Shown in pieces: positions 9,456 to 17,742 of a stretch of 64,000 nucleotides of DNA (its first letter is position 1; every line of letters begins with the position of its first letter). The notes below the pieces were generated by a model, which did not search any database, had not been told where the DNA came from, and worked only from the letters and a program-made list of their open reading frames with translations. Origin of the DNA: Gramella jeungdoensis (lineage in GTDB: Bacteria > Bacteroidota > Bacteroidia > Flavobacteriales > Flavobacteriaceae); NCBI RefSeq assembly GCF_023805255.1, contig NZ_JAMSCK010000002.1, positions 248,001-312,000 on the forward strand, written 5' to 3'. Both the position numbers and the translations under genes were made by a program.

Positions 9456-11579
9456 ATGAAGTATATAATACTTCTCTCTTTTTTAATCTTAAGTTTTCAA
9501 TTATCCGCTCAGGATGCTAACCTGTCTTCTGAAGTATATCCTGAATTTGAAGACTGCGAAAATGTTGATTATAAGGATCAGGCTTTCTGCTTTAATAAGA
9601 CGCTTATAAATCATATTAAAAGTAATTTCCAATTACCAGAAATTGTTCAGGCAGAAAATTATACCGGACAGCTTACCATTATTTTCGAGGTGGATGAAGA
9701 GGGGAAATTCCAGGTCATTTACCTGGATGCGGCTTATGATGAGTTAAAGGATGAGGTAAGAAGGGTTTTTGAAGAACTTCCGGTTATTAAGCCGGCAACT
9801 TATAATGGGCGGCCTGTCCATATGCAGTTCAAACTGCCATTAAAGATTCCGCTTAGTAATAATGTAATTGTTCAACCGGTTGAGGAAGAAGACGAGATAG
9901 AATTGAAAGCTGAAGAAGAGGAGCAGGATGTAATTACGGAGAATCCTCTTACCGAGTATGAAAATATAAAATCTGATGAGTTTGCAAGCCCGAGGTATAC
10001 CAGTCAGATAAATATTCCGCTTTCCCATGAGTTTTACAGCAGGTTTGATGCCGAATTCAATCAGATTGGTACCAATACTCATTCGGCCTCAAAACCATTG
10101 ATGTTTAATGAGGTGAACAGGTATTACGATTTTGAAGCTAACCGGGATGCCATGCTGCAAAACAGGTCTTCCTGGGCTGGAAGAAAGCTATGGAACGAAC
10201 ATTTAGTTAGATTTCAAACTAATGATTATTGGTTTACCCTGGATCCGGGCTTGGATCTGCAGATAGGAAAGGATTTCGAACAGGAAGATCATGATTTCAC
10301 CTATAATAATGGTCGCCAGTTTATAGTTCAGGGTGGCTTAGGAGAGAAGTTTAATTTCTACTCCGTTATCTACGAAAGCCAGGGGAGGTTCGCGGAATAT
10401 TATAATCGGTATGCCGAATCTATAAGGCCCGCTGGGGGTGATCCGGCTATAGTCCCGGGACGTGGAATTGCTAAAACATTCATGGATGAGGGTTATGACT
10501 ATCCGGTTGCCGAAGGTTATCTTTCATTTACTCCTGCAGATTTTGTGAACATACAGTTTGGTCATGGAAATAATTTTATTGGAGATGGTTACAGGTCTTT
10601 GCTTCTAAGTGATAACCCTAGCCCGTATCCATATCTGAAACTTAATACCACTTTCTGGAAAATTAAGTATACCAACACCTGGATGTCTTTAAGAGATGTG
10701 AGGCCTGCCGTGGTAAATAGCGGATCTTTCAGAACAAAATATATCGCTAATCATTACCTGAGCTGGAATGTTACCAAACGCCTTAATCTTGGGTTTTTTG
10801 AGTCGGTAATGTGGGAAAACGATAATGATCGTGGCTTCGATCTCAATTACTTAAATCCCGTTATCTTTTACCGGGCCATTGAATTTGCCACGGGTGCTGA
10901 TGGCGGGAATGCCATAATAGGGCTTACTGGAAAATATAAATTATCAAACCAGGCTTATGCCTATGGCCAGTGGCTTATTGATGAATTCTCTTCGGGTGAT
11001 GTTTTTGGCGGAGAAGGCAGCTGGAAAAACAAACTTGGTTTTCAGTTAGGTCTGAAATATTTTAATGCCTTTAATGTTGATAACCTTTATTTGCAGGCTG
11101 AATACAATCAGGTAAGACCTTATACTTATTCGCATAATTCGATAACCCTGAATTACGGACATAATAACCAGTCTATGGCTCATCTTTGGGGAGCTAACTT
11201 CAGGGAGTTTGTGGGTATTGCCAGATATAAGCGGGATCGCTGGTATGGTAGCGCCAAATTGATATATGGGAAGCGAGGGTTCGATTTTACCGATTTCGGA
11301 TCTAAATCCAATTACGGTCAGGATATTTACAGAACCGAGGAAGACAGGCCTTTTGAAACCGGGGTGAAAATAGGACAGGGAAATACGACCAATTCTTTTT
11401 ATAGTGAATTTGAGGCTGGTTATATAATTAACCCAACCACAAATCTTAAACTTTTTGCAAGCTTTATTTACCGTGATTTCAACCCTCAAATTAATACGCC
11501 GGCTAATTTTGAGAATTCAACAGCCTGGATCAACATTGGATTGAGAACAGATATCTTTAACTGGTATTTTGATTATTAA
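9456..11579 (+). CDS. remB: RemB-like gliding motility outer-membrane protein with N-terminal TonB-C-like domain
   Basis: A 707-residue secreted protein. A signal peptide (1-18, ending SAQ) is followed by a region (about 28-133) that matches the C-terminal domain of the two upstream TonB-type proteins: paired cysteines 34 and 45, an F(E/R)VDEEGK-type strand pair, an LPxxKPATYNGRPV segment and a closing strand. Next come an acidic linker (141-167) and about 530 residues rich in aromatic and amphipathic strands, like an outer-membrane barrel. Position downstream of sprA and gcvH matches what I recall for remB of Flavobacterium johnsoniae, a gene needed for normal gliding. RemB assignment is by context and general appearance; a capsule/Wzi-like barrel is the main alternative. 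The start is the only ATG before the signal peptide. Confidence 0.72.
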   Translation: MKYIILLSFLILSFQLSAQDANLSSEVYPEFEDCENVDYKDQAFCFNKTLINHIKSNFQLPEIVQAENYTGQLTIIFEVDEEGKFQVIYLDAAYDELKDEVRRVFEELPVIKPATYNGRPVHMQFKLPLKIPLSNNVIVQPVEEEDEIELKAEEEEQDVITENPLTEYENIKSDEFASPRYTSQINIPLSHEFYSRFDAEFNQIGTNTHSASKPLMFNEVNRYYDFEANRDAMLQNRSSWAGRKLWNEHLVRFQTNDYWFTLDPGLDLQIGKDFEQEDHDFTYNNGRQFIVQGGLGEKFNFYSVIYESQGRFAEYYNRYAESIRPAGGDPAIVPGRGIAKTFMDEGYDYPVAEGYLSFTPADFVNIQFGHGNNFIGDGYRSLLLSDNPSPYPYLKLNTTFWKIKYTNTWMSLRDVRPAVVNSGSFRTKYIANHYLSWNVTKRLNLGFFESVMWENDNDRGFDLNYLNPVIFYRAIEFATGADGGNAIIGLTGKYKLSNQAYAYGQWLIDEFSSGDVFGGEGSWKNKLGFQLGLKYFNAFNVDNLYLQAEYNQVRPYTYSHNSITLNYGHNNQSMAHLWGANFREFVGIARYKRDRWYGSAKLIYGKRGFDFTDFGSKSNYGQDIYRTEEDRPFETGVKIGQGNTTNSFYSEFEAGYIINPTTNLKLFASFIYRDFNPQINTPANFENSTAWINIGLRTDIFNWYFDY

Positions 11580-11615
11580 TGATTTTTCCTGCTGAAAATT
11601 AACACATTGCCTTTC

Positions 11616-11645
11616 TTGTTAAAACCCAATTAAGGAGTATCTTTG
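11616..11645 (+). promoter_or_regulatory. Bacteroidota-type promoter for the cytochrome oxidase block
   Basis: TTG at 11616-11618, 19-base spacer and TATCTTTG at 11638-11645. Transcription would start close to 11652, about 16 bases ahead of the TTG start of ctaB. Confidence 0.7.
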
Positions 11646-11667
11646 CGCCAGTTAAAAAATAGCTTTT

Positions 11668-12570
11668 TTGAGCAACACTCGCGTACATAGTTCCAGCGCT
11701 TCAATCCTGTCAGATTTTAAGGAAATAACCAAGATGAGACTAGCAATCAGTGTGGTCTTCTCATCTGTAGCGGGATATTTTCTGGGTGCCGATAATATCG
11801 ACTTTGTGGTAGTTACCTTGTTGGCTATTGGAGGGTATCTTATGGTTGGTGCTTCCAATGCCTATAATCAGATCATTGAGCGTAACCTGGATGCCTTGAT
11901 GGACCGTACTAAGAACCGTCCGTTGCCGGCAGGAAGGATGTCTGTGCCTGTGGCTTTTACCATAGCCAGTATCTTCACGGTTTTAGGTCTTGTAGTACTT
12001 TATGTGATCAACCCTAAGACAGCGATGTTTGGGGCTATAAGCATTTTTCTTTATGTAAGTATCTATACTCCGCTTAAAACAAAGACGCCTTTATCGGTTT
12101 TTGTAGGAGCCTTTCCGGGAGCAATACCATTTATGTTAGGCTGGGTTGCAGCAACCGGAAGATTCAGTATTGAACCGGGAACGCTTTTCATGGTTCAGTT
12201 CTTCTGGCAGTTCCCTCATTTCTGGGCAATTGGCTGGTGGTTGTTCGATGATTATAAAAAGGGAGGTTTCTTTATGCTGCCTACCGGGAAACGTGATCGC
12301 GGGACGGCGATACAGATAATACTTTACACCTGTTGGACGATACTGGTCTCTCTAATTCCGGTTTTCGGAGTTACGGGAAAGTTGTTTTTGACTCCGGTTT
12401 CAGGAGTTATCATCTTCCTTCTGGGGCTTGGAATGCTTTATTACGCAATAAGACTCTTTAAGGAGAAAACGGCTGAAGCTGCCAAAAAGCTAATGTTTGC
12501 AAGCGTTTCTTATATAACATTGCTTCAAATTGTATATGTACTGGATAAATTTATCAGACAATGGATTTAA
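11668..12570 (+). CDS. ctaB: Protoheme IX farnesyltransferase (heme O synthase)
   Basis: UbiA-family membrane enzyme that adds a farnesyl group to heme B, giving heme O for heme-copper oxidases. The 300-residue length is standard. The aspartate-rich NxxxDxxxD motif lies in NQIIERNLDALMDRTKNRPL, and a second conserved block, DDYKKGGFFMLP, sits between later helices. About nine hydrophobic helices are visible. The TTG start at 11668 keeps the DFKEITKMRLA segment that normally precedes helix 1; the next ATG would cut into it. It overlaps the next gene by 10 bases, so it leads the oxidase operon. Confidence 0.93.
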   Translation: MSNTRVHSSSASILSDFKEITKMRLAISVVFSSVAGYFLGADNIDFVVVTLLAIGGYLMVGASNAYNQIIERNLDALMDRTKNRPLPAGRMSVPVAFTIASIFTVLGLVVLYVINPKTAMFGAISIFLYVSIYTPLKTKTPLSVFVGAFPGAIPFMLGWVAATGRFSIEPGTLFMVQFFWQFPHFWAIGWWLFDDYKKGGFFMLPTGKRDRGTAIQIILYTCWTILVSLIPVFGVTGKLFLTPVSGVIIFLLGLGMLYYAIRLFKEKTAEAAKKLMFASVSYITLLQIVYVLDKFIRQWI

Positions 12571-13142
12571 CTCAAGGATCTAACGAAAAGAAACATGGCC
12601 GGGCCAAAAAAATGATGCTCTGGTTCGGGATTATTAGTATGGCAATGACCTTTGCCGGGCTTACCAGTGCCTATGTGGTAAGTAAAACCAGGCCCGACTG
12701 GTTAACCGATTTTGAACTGCCAATATCATTTTTGTGGAGTACCCTGGTGATCATAGCCAGTAGTGGTACTCTTGTTCTAAGCAAGCAAAGCATCGAGGCC
12801 GGGAATCGCAAGAATGCCACGGCATTCCTCATAGGTACTTTAATACTCGCTATCCTTTTCGTGGTATTTCAGTTTTACAGCTTTTCAGAGATCATACAAC
12901 AGGGTTACTATTTTACGGGAAGTGAGAGTACCATCACCACCTCCTTTATCTATGTGCTCGTTCTGGCTCACCTTGCCCACCTTGCGATAGGAATAATCGT
13001 GCTTTTGGTGTTAATTTATAACCATTTTAAACAACGTTATAAACAGGGGCAAATGCTTGGATTTGAGCTAGGTGCGACTTTCTGGCACTTTGTGGACATT
13101 CTATGGCTGTACCTGATTTTCTTTTTATATTTCTTTAGATAA
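12561..13142 (+). CDS. Cytochrome oxidase subunit III-type protein (short form)
   Basis: Heme-copper oxidase subunit III family, 193 residues with five hydrophobic segments. The final helices carry the family motif FWHFVDILWL, and helix 1 the MALTFAGLTSAY-like segment expected for the short five-helix form. Subunit III stabilises the oxidase core in the cytoplasmic membrane. Starts inside the last codons of ctaB, implying translational coupling. A second, longer subunit III gene follows 45 bases downstream; both are intact, so neither appears to be a decaying copy. Confidence 0.88.
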   Translation: MDLTQGSNEKKHGRAKKMMLWFGIISMAMTFAGLTSAYVVSKTRPDWLTDFELPISFLWSTLVIIASSGTLVLSKQSIEAGNRKNATAFLIGTLILAILFVVFQFYSFSEIIQQGYYFTGSESTITTSFIYVLVLAHLAHLAIGIIVLLVLIYNHFKQRYKQGQMLGFELGATFWHFVDILWLYLIFFLYFFR

Positions 13143-13152
13143 TAAAATTGCG

Positions 13153-13160
13153 TATTTTTG
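13153..13160 (+). promoter_or_regulatory. Possible -7 element between the two subunit III genes
   Basis: TATTTTTG followed by C fits the Bacteroidota -7 element and lies 27 bases before the ATG at 13188. The -33 region shows only TTCTTT, so an internal promoter is possible but weakly supported. Confidence 0.35.
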
Positions 13161-13187
13161 CGCATCCTTTAACATTAAAACACTTCT

Positions 13188-14168
13188 ATGGAGGCTACTG
13201 TTGTTAGAACAGGCACAGAAGGAAAAACCTGGGGTGGCGGAAATGATCCGCTAAAAGCAAGCTACGGAAAGATGATGATGTGGTTCTTCATCCTTTCAGA
13301 TGCATTAACATTTTCAGGGTTCCTTGCCGCTTATGGTTTTTCAAGATTTAAATTTATCGATTCCTGGCCAATTGCCGATGAGGTCTTTACTCACTTCCCG
13401 TTTTTACATGGTGTAGAGGCGCCGATGTATTATGTGGCCTTGATGACCTTTATACTTATTTTTTCTTCTGTGACTATGGTATTGGCGGTAGATGCTGGTC
13501 ACCATATGAAAAAAGGAAAGGTTACTCTTTATATGTTTCTTACCATCATAGGAGGACTGGTTTTCGTTGGTTCTCAGGCGTGGGAGTGGAGCACTTTCAT
13601 TAAAGGTGATTATGGTGCAGTTACCACTAAAGGAGGAAATATATTGCAATTTGTGAATACTGAAGGAGAGAGAGTTGCTCTTTCTGAAATCGCAGTTCCA
13701 ATTGAAGGTGCCAGGGTAGAACACGAAAGAAATAATGGGATTTGGTTTGATGCCGGGAAGGATCTTCCAGCTTATTCATTAGAAGAGATTAAAGCTGGAT
13801 TTGTACAGAATGAAGATATTCTTGTAAGAACGCTAATGAATGATGAAGACGGTAATAAGATAATCCTTTCCAGGGAAGAATCCCTGATGAAACTGAATAA
13901 CGAGGCGGTAGGTACTGTAGAGGGTGCGAACCTTATTCAAAATGAATATGGGCATCCGTTATTCGCAGATTTCTTTTTCTTCATTACAGGTTTTCATGGT
14001 TTCCACGTATTCTCAGGAGTAATTATCAATATAATTATTTTCTTCAATGTACTTATTGGAACCTACGAACGTCGTGGTAGTTATGAGATGGTGGAGAAAG
14101 TTGGGTTATACTGGCACTTTGTAGACCTTGTTTGGGTATTCGTATTCACATTCTTTTACCTGGTTTAA
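13188..14168 (+). CDS. Cytochrome oxidase subunit III with a large extracytoplasmic insertion
   Basis: Second subunit III homologue, 326 residues. Helices lie near 28-50, 78-100, 112-132, 260-290 and 305-325; the last carries YWHFVDLVWVF and an upstream block GFHGFHVFSG, both hallmarks of the family. Between the third and fourth helices sits a hydrophilic, charged stretch of roughly 115 residues (about 140-258) absent from the shorter neighbour. This could be an accessory domain on the periplasmic face. Probably co-transcribed with the subunit IV gene 17 bases downstream. Subunits I and II are not in the window. Confidence 0.9.
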   Translation: MEATVVRTGTEGKTWGGGNDPLKASYGKMMMWFFILSDALTFSGFLAAYGFSRFKFIDSWPIADEVFTHFPFLHGVEAPMYYVALMTFILIFSSVTMVLAVDAGHHMKKGKVTLYMFLTIIGGLVFVGSQAWEWSTFIKGDYGAVTTKGGNILQFVNTEGERVALSEIAVPIEGARVEHERNNGIWFDAGKDLPAYSLEEIKAGFVQNEDILVRTLMNDEDGNKIILSREESLMKLNNEAVGTVEGANLIQNEYGHPLFADFFFFITGFHGFHVFSGVIINIIIFFNVLIGTYERRGSYEMVEKVGLYWHFVDLVWVFVFTFFYLV

Positions 14169-14185
14169 TTCTGAAATAAAAAATT

Positions 14186-14554
14186 ATGGCTCAAGATACT
14201 GCACAACATCACGATCACGGTTCAGCATCAAAAAGGATCTGGACTGTATTTGGAATCCTTTCGGTGGTAACAATAGTTGAGGTGGCGCTGGGAATTATAA
14301 AACCAACCTTCCTTACTCATACCTACCTTTTAGCAATGAAGTTGCTAAATTGGATCTTTATCATTCTTACTGTATATAAAGCATATTATATTGCCTGGGC
14401 ATTCATGCACCTGGAGCATGAAACCAAGGGGCTTAGAAGAGCAGTGGTTTGGACCGGGATATTCCTTATTTGTTATCTGATCTTTATACTGCTTACCGAA
14501 GGAAACTATATTTACGAAGTATATAAGAATGGGCATGTTGCCTGGGATTTTTAA
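14186..14554 (+). CDS. Cytochrome oxidase subunit IV family membrane protein
   Basis: Small membrane subunit of 122 residues. A His-rich N-terminus (HHDHG) is followed by three hydrophobic helices (about 20-38, 47-70 and 90-108), with the conserved AFMHLEHE segment between helices two and three. The architecture matches the prokaryotic subunit IV (CyoD/CtaF-like) family that assists oxidase assembly. It is the last gene before a strong terminator, closing the structural-gene part of the oxidase cluster. Confidence 0.88.
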   Translation: MAQDTAQHHDHGSASKRIWTVFGILSVVTIVEVALGIIKPTFLTHTYLLAMKLLNWIFIILTVYKAYYIAWAFMHLEHETKGLRRAVVWTGIFLICYLIFILLTEGNYIYEVYKNGHVAWDF

Positions 14555-14575
14555 CAAAAGTTAAAAGCATTTGAA

Positions 14576-14602
14576 AAGGCGGTTTTGTAAAACCGTCTTT
14601 TT
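14576..14602 (+). terminator. Intrinsic terminator after the oxidase subunit IV gene
   Basis: AAGGCGGTTTT pairs with AAAACCGTCTT across a very short loop, with one G-T wobble, followed by T residues. Confidence 0.85.
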
Positions 14603-14722
14603 ATTTTTGTAGCCCCCTGTAAAAAGGGATCTTAGCTTAAGATTTGGACCTCCTAATTTGTTTCTGGGGAATAATATTTTTAGAGATATAAAAGAGGCCA
14701 ATTAAAAGGCAAATACAAATAG

Positions 14723-15355
14723 ATGAAAAAGTTTCTTGTTCTTGGAATTCTCTTCGCACTACCTATTACGGCATATCTGTTTTTTGCTTCAGGAAAGAAC
14801 AATTTTGCCAGACTTCCCGTATTAACAGAGAAGGTGAAGGATATAAAAGATTTTAATACCAGTACAGATAGTATTATCAGTTTTGAGGATAGGATAAGCG
14901 TAGTGGCCTTCTTTGGCTCAGATTTGGATAATATCAAGGGAAATACCTTTAACCTTGATCAGAAGATTCTGGAGAAATATTATAGTTTCAATGATTTTCA
15001 ATTTGTGATTATCCTTCCAAATTCAGCAAGGAATGAAACGCAAGCTTTTGTGGAAGATTTTAAAAAGATAAGTGAGTCTTCAAAATGGAAGATCGCCTAT
15101 TCTTCTCCTGAAAAAATTCAGGAAGTTTTTGAAAGTTTTGAAACTCCTTATGAACTTGATGAAAATAATTACACTCCTTACGTGTTTATAGTGGATAAGG
15201 AGGCTAAACTTCGAGGAAGGGACGATGAAAAGGAAGGAAAGTTATATGGCTATGATTCGGGGGATGTTGCTGAACTTAGTAATAAGATGAATGATGATGT
15301 TAAGGTGATACTGGCTGAATATCGCCTTGCGCTAAAAAGGAATAAAAAAGATTAA
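14723..15355 (+). CDS. Cysteine-free Sco/thioredoxin-fold-like membrane-anchored protein
   Basis: Protein of 210 residues with one N-terminal helix (3-22) and a soluble extracytoplasmic domain. The strand VVAFFGSD (60-67) and the later TPYVFIVDKEAKLRGRDDEKEG block (151-172) mirror positions in the Sco protein encoded next door, where the CxxxC site and the ALIDKEGYIRSRRDE block occur. No cysteine is present anywhere, so it cannot bind copper or do thiol chemistry as Sco does. Its stop lies one base before the Sco start, pointing to one transcript. A non-catalytic partner in oxidase assembly is my inference; the family itself is not one I can name. Confidence 0.6.
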   Translation: MKKFLVLGILFALPITAYLFFASGKNNFARLPVLTEKVKDIKDFNTSTDSIISFEDRISVVAFFGSDLDNIKGNTFNLDQKILEKYYSFNDFQFVIILPNSARNETQAFVEDFKKISESSKWKIAYSSPEKIQEVFESFETPYELDENNYTPYVFIVDKEAKLRGRDDEKEGKLYGYDSGDVAELSNKMNDDVKVILAEYRLALKRNKKD

Positions 15356-15356
15356 G

Positions 15357-16088
15357 ATGAAAAATTCTTATATAGGGATTTCACTTGTGATACTCGTTTT
15401 TGGGATCATTTTTATCCCAAAGATCATAGATCGTATAGGTAAGGATGAAGTGGTTTCCAGCGACAGGCTGAATGTGAAAAAGGAAAAATCTGTAGAGGTT
15501 TCTGGCGAAGAACTGGCTTATATAGTCCTGGATGGAGAAAAGAAAAAAGCCCCTCAATTTCAGTTTGTGAACCAGGATGGCGATACCATCTCTAATGAAG
15601 ATTATAAAGGAAAGGTTTACCTGGTGGAGTTCTTCTTTACTACCTGTCCCACTATCTGTCCCATTATGAATAAGAACCTGGTGGAGGTTCAGGACGAATT
15701 TGAAGATGAAGAAGATTTTGGCATTGCCTCATTTACAATAGATCCTATGCATGATACTCCGGAAGTTTTAGCTGAGTATGCTGAAAACCATGGAATAGAT
15801 TATCCAAACTGGAATCTTCTTACCGGGGAAAGGGAGAAGGTATATGAGCTGGCAAATCAGGGCTTCGGTATCTATGCTGGTGAGAGTGCTGAGGCTGCAG
15901 GCGGCTTTGCACATCAGGGCATGTTCGCTTTGATAGATAAGGAAGGTTATATTAGATCAAGAAGAGACGAGTTTGGTAACCCGGTTATTTATTACAGAGG
16001 CTCTGTTGAGCGAAATAAAAGTGTAGCTCGGGGAGATGAAGAGCCCCAGATTGATATGTTAATCGAGGATATAAAAAAATTGCTTTGA
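15357..16088 (+). CDS. SCO1/SenC family copper chaperone for cytochrome oxidase
   Basis: Sco proteins deliver copper to the CuA site of cytochrome oxidase or reduce its cysteines. The 243-residue protein has an N-terminal anchor helix (5-22) and a thioredoxin-like domain. The copper site is complete: Cys97 and Cys101 in TTCPTICP, and His186 in FAHQGMF. The DPxxDTPxxLxxYA block (129-141), typical of the family, is present. It overlaps the next gene by four bases (TTGA). Location in an oxidase gene block supports the role. Confidence 0.93.
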   Translation: MKNSYIGISLVILVFGIIFIPKIIDRIGKDEVVSSDRLNVKKEKSVEVSGEELAYIVLDGEKKKAPQFQFVNQDGDTISNEDYKGKVYLVEFFFTTCPTICPIMNKNLVEVQDEFEDEEDFGIASFTIDPMHDTPEVLAEYAENHGIDYPNWNLLTGEREKVYELANQGFGIYAGESAEAAGGFAHQGMFALIDKEGYIRSRRDEFGNPVIYYRGSVERNKSVARGDEEPQIDMLIEDIKKLL

Positions 16089-16624
16089 AAACGACTTTAA
16101 AAAAATCTGATCATATTGCCATACCGGTTATTATTGGTCTTTCTATTGCAGTTCCAATAATTGTTCTGGTTTTAATGTTGCTTCCCCAGCGCTACAATAT
16201 TTTTGGAGCTGATACCTTAACCTTTCCTCTGTTCCATGCTATTCTCAATTTCGCTACGGCTGTTCTACTTATTATAGGATATTTCTTTATGAGCATTAAG
16301 AAATATGTTCAGCATAGAAATATAATGATTGCTGCCTTCGGACTTTCGGTTATATTCCTGGTAAGTTATGTTCTCTCTAAAATAAGTAACGAACCTGTGC
16401 CTTATGGAGGAGAAGGCGTTCTGAGATATGTTTATTTCTTTATCCTGATAAGCCATATTTTGCTTTCGGCTATAATAGTTCCTTTGGTATTGTTTACAAT
16501 GTACAGGGGATTAAGCGGTCAGTATAACAAACATTCCAAAGTTGCCCGGTGGACTTTTCCTATCTGGCTGTATGTTGCTATAACAGGTGTCCTGGTCTTC
16601 TTGTTTATGATGCCTTATTATTAG
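16085..16624 (+). CDS. DUF420 family membrane protein
   Basis: Integral membrane protein of 179 residues with five hydrophobic segments and scattered histidines at helix ends (for example FHAILNF and SHILLSAI), consistent with the DUF420 family. Some family members elsewhere have been linked to oxidase maturation (CtaM-like), which suits the position directly behind Sco. The TTG start shares bases with the Sco stop codon, so translational coupling is likely; the first downstream ATG would remove a helix. Function here is inferred from context. Confidence 0.75.
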   Translation: MKTTLKKSDHIAIPVIIGLSIAVPIIVLVLMLLPQRYNIFGADTLTFPLFHAILNFATAVLLIIGYFFMSIKKYVQHRNIMIAAFGLSVIFLVSYVLSKISNEPVPYGGEGVLRYVYFFILISHILLSAIIVPLVLFTMYRGLSGQYNKHSKVARWTFPIWLYVAITGVLVFLFMMPYY

Positions 16625-16674
16625 TATTAGCGGTGATGTTTTATTAATTTTGAAAAGTTTAAGATACCTAGAGG

Positions 16675-16914
16675 ATGAAGGAGAGAAACCTGACATACCC
16701 AATTTTTATCTTGCTAATCTTGCTGTTGATGCCGGATTTAGCTGAAGCTCAGTGTGCCATGTGCCGGGCGGTACTGGAAAGTGAAGCCGATCAAAGCGCG
16801 GCAGAAGGCATCAATGATGGCATCTTATATCTCATGATCTTTCCCTATTTGCTCATTGGGGGTGTTGGCTATTTCATCTATCGATCGCGGCGCAACAAGA
16901 GAAAAACTTCCTAG
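16675..16914 (+). CDS. Small membrane protein with a CxxC motif after its signal peptide
   Basis: Predicted protein of 79 residues: hydrophobic N-terminal segment (10-24) ending AEA, then QCAMCRAVLES with Cys27 and Cys30, a short acidic stretch and a second helix (50-68) followed by a basic tail. If the first segment is cleaved, the CxxC sits at the mature N-terminus in the periplasm. I do not recognise a named family, but placement at the end of the oxidase-assembly cluster suggests a role in metal or thiol handling there. A weak TAATTTTG element lies at 16645-16652. Confidence 0.6.
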   Translation: MKERNLTYPIFILLILLLMPDLAEAQCAMCRAVLESEADQSAAEGINDGILYLMIFPYLLIGGVGYFIYRSRRNKRKTS

Positions 16915-16956
16915 TTACTCCGGAAAGGGGAAAATTAACTTCCTGAATACATAGTT

Positions 16957-16968
16957 TTTACATGTAAA
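16957..16968. promoter_or_regulatory. Perfect 12-base palindrome upstream of the efflux operon
   Basis: TTTACATGTAAA is a perfect dyad placed 73 bases before the first gene of the ABC/efflux operon, flanked by AGTT and CTGT. Such a site could bind a dimeric regulator. No regulator gene is adjacent, and AT-rich palindromes also occur by chance. Confidence 0.3.
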
Positions 16969-17040
16969 CTGTAACATTTTATTTTTTCAGTAGTCTTATT
17001 AAGTAGGAGACCTGTTTTTCCTGTTTAATAACCATCAATC

Positions 17041-17742
17041 ATGATTGAAATATCAAACCTTCACAAATCCTATAGGATGGGTGCAAATACACTGCACGTT
17101 CTAAAAGGTATCAATTTTAGTGTCGCCGATGGCGAGCTTGTTTCTATTATGGGGTCTTCGGGATCTGGAAAATCTACTTTGTTAAATATTCTGGGGATGT
17201 TGGATGAAGCCGATGAAGGTTCTTATGTGCTTGATGGGGTGACAATTAAAAATCTCAGTGAAAAGCAGGCCGCAAAATACCGCAATAAATTCCTCGGATT
17301 TATCTTTCAATCCTTCAATCTTATCGGTTATAAATCGGCTTTGGATAATGTTGCGCTTCCGCTTTACTACCAGGGGCATTCAAGATCTGAACGTATGGAT
17401 CGCGCCATGAGCTACCTTGAAAAGGTTGGCCTGGCAGACTGGGCAGGTCATTTACCTAACGAACTTTCAGGAGGGCAAAAACAGAGGGTTGCAATAGCCA
17501 GAGCGCTGGCCAGTGATCCAAAGGTACTTCTTGCCGATGAACCAACAGGAGCGCTCGACACTAAAACTTCTTATGAAGTAATGGATCTTATCCAGGAGAT
17601 CAATGATGAAGGTCGTACCATTCTGGTGGTAACGCACGAGCATGATATCGCCCAGATGACAAAGAGAATAGTCCATCTTAAAGATGGAGTAATAATAGAA
17701 GACACAAAAGTTTCACAGGTAAGAGCCTTCGAGAATGTTTGA
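17041..17742 (+). CDS. ABC transporter ATP-binding protein, MacB/LolD type
   Basis: Nucleotide-binding subunit of 233 residues. Walker A GSSGSGKST (38-46), Q-loop in FQSFNL, signature LSGGQKQRVAIARAL, Walker B VLLADEPTGALD and the switch His in VVTHEHD are all present. It energises the two FtsX-like permeases encoded next; the first permease overlaps it by 8 bases. Sequence type is that of MacB and LolD ATPases, which drive mechanotransmission across the envelope rather than classic membrane transport. With the adaptors and TolC-type channel downstream, efflux is the likeliest role; the substrate cannot be read from sequence. Confidence 0.92.
   Translation: MIEISNLHKSYRMGANTLHVLKGINFSVADGELVSIMGSSGSGKSTLLNILGMLDEADEGSYVLDGVTIKNLSEKQAAKYRNKFLGFIFQSFNLIGYKSALDNVALPLYYQGHSRSERMDRAMSYLEKVGLADWAGHLPNELSGGQKQRVAIARALASDPKVLLADEPTGALDTKTSYEVMDLIQEINDEGRTILVVTHEHDIAQMTKRIVHLKDGVIIEDTKVSQVRAFENV

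Noticed and set aside
16085-16624. Possible pseudogene because of the TTG start overlapping the previous stop
   Set aside because: The frame is complete with five intact helices, and TTG starts with short overlaps are seen repeatedly in this window.
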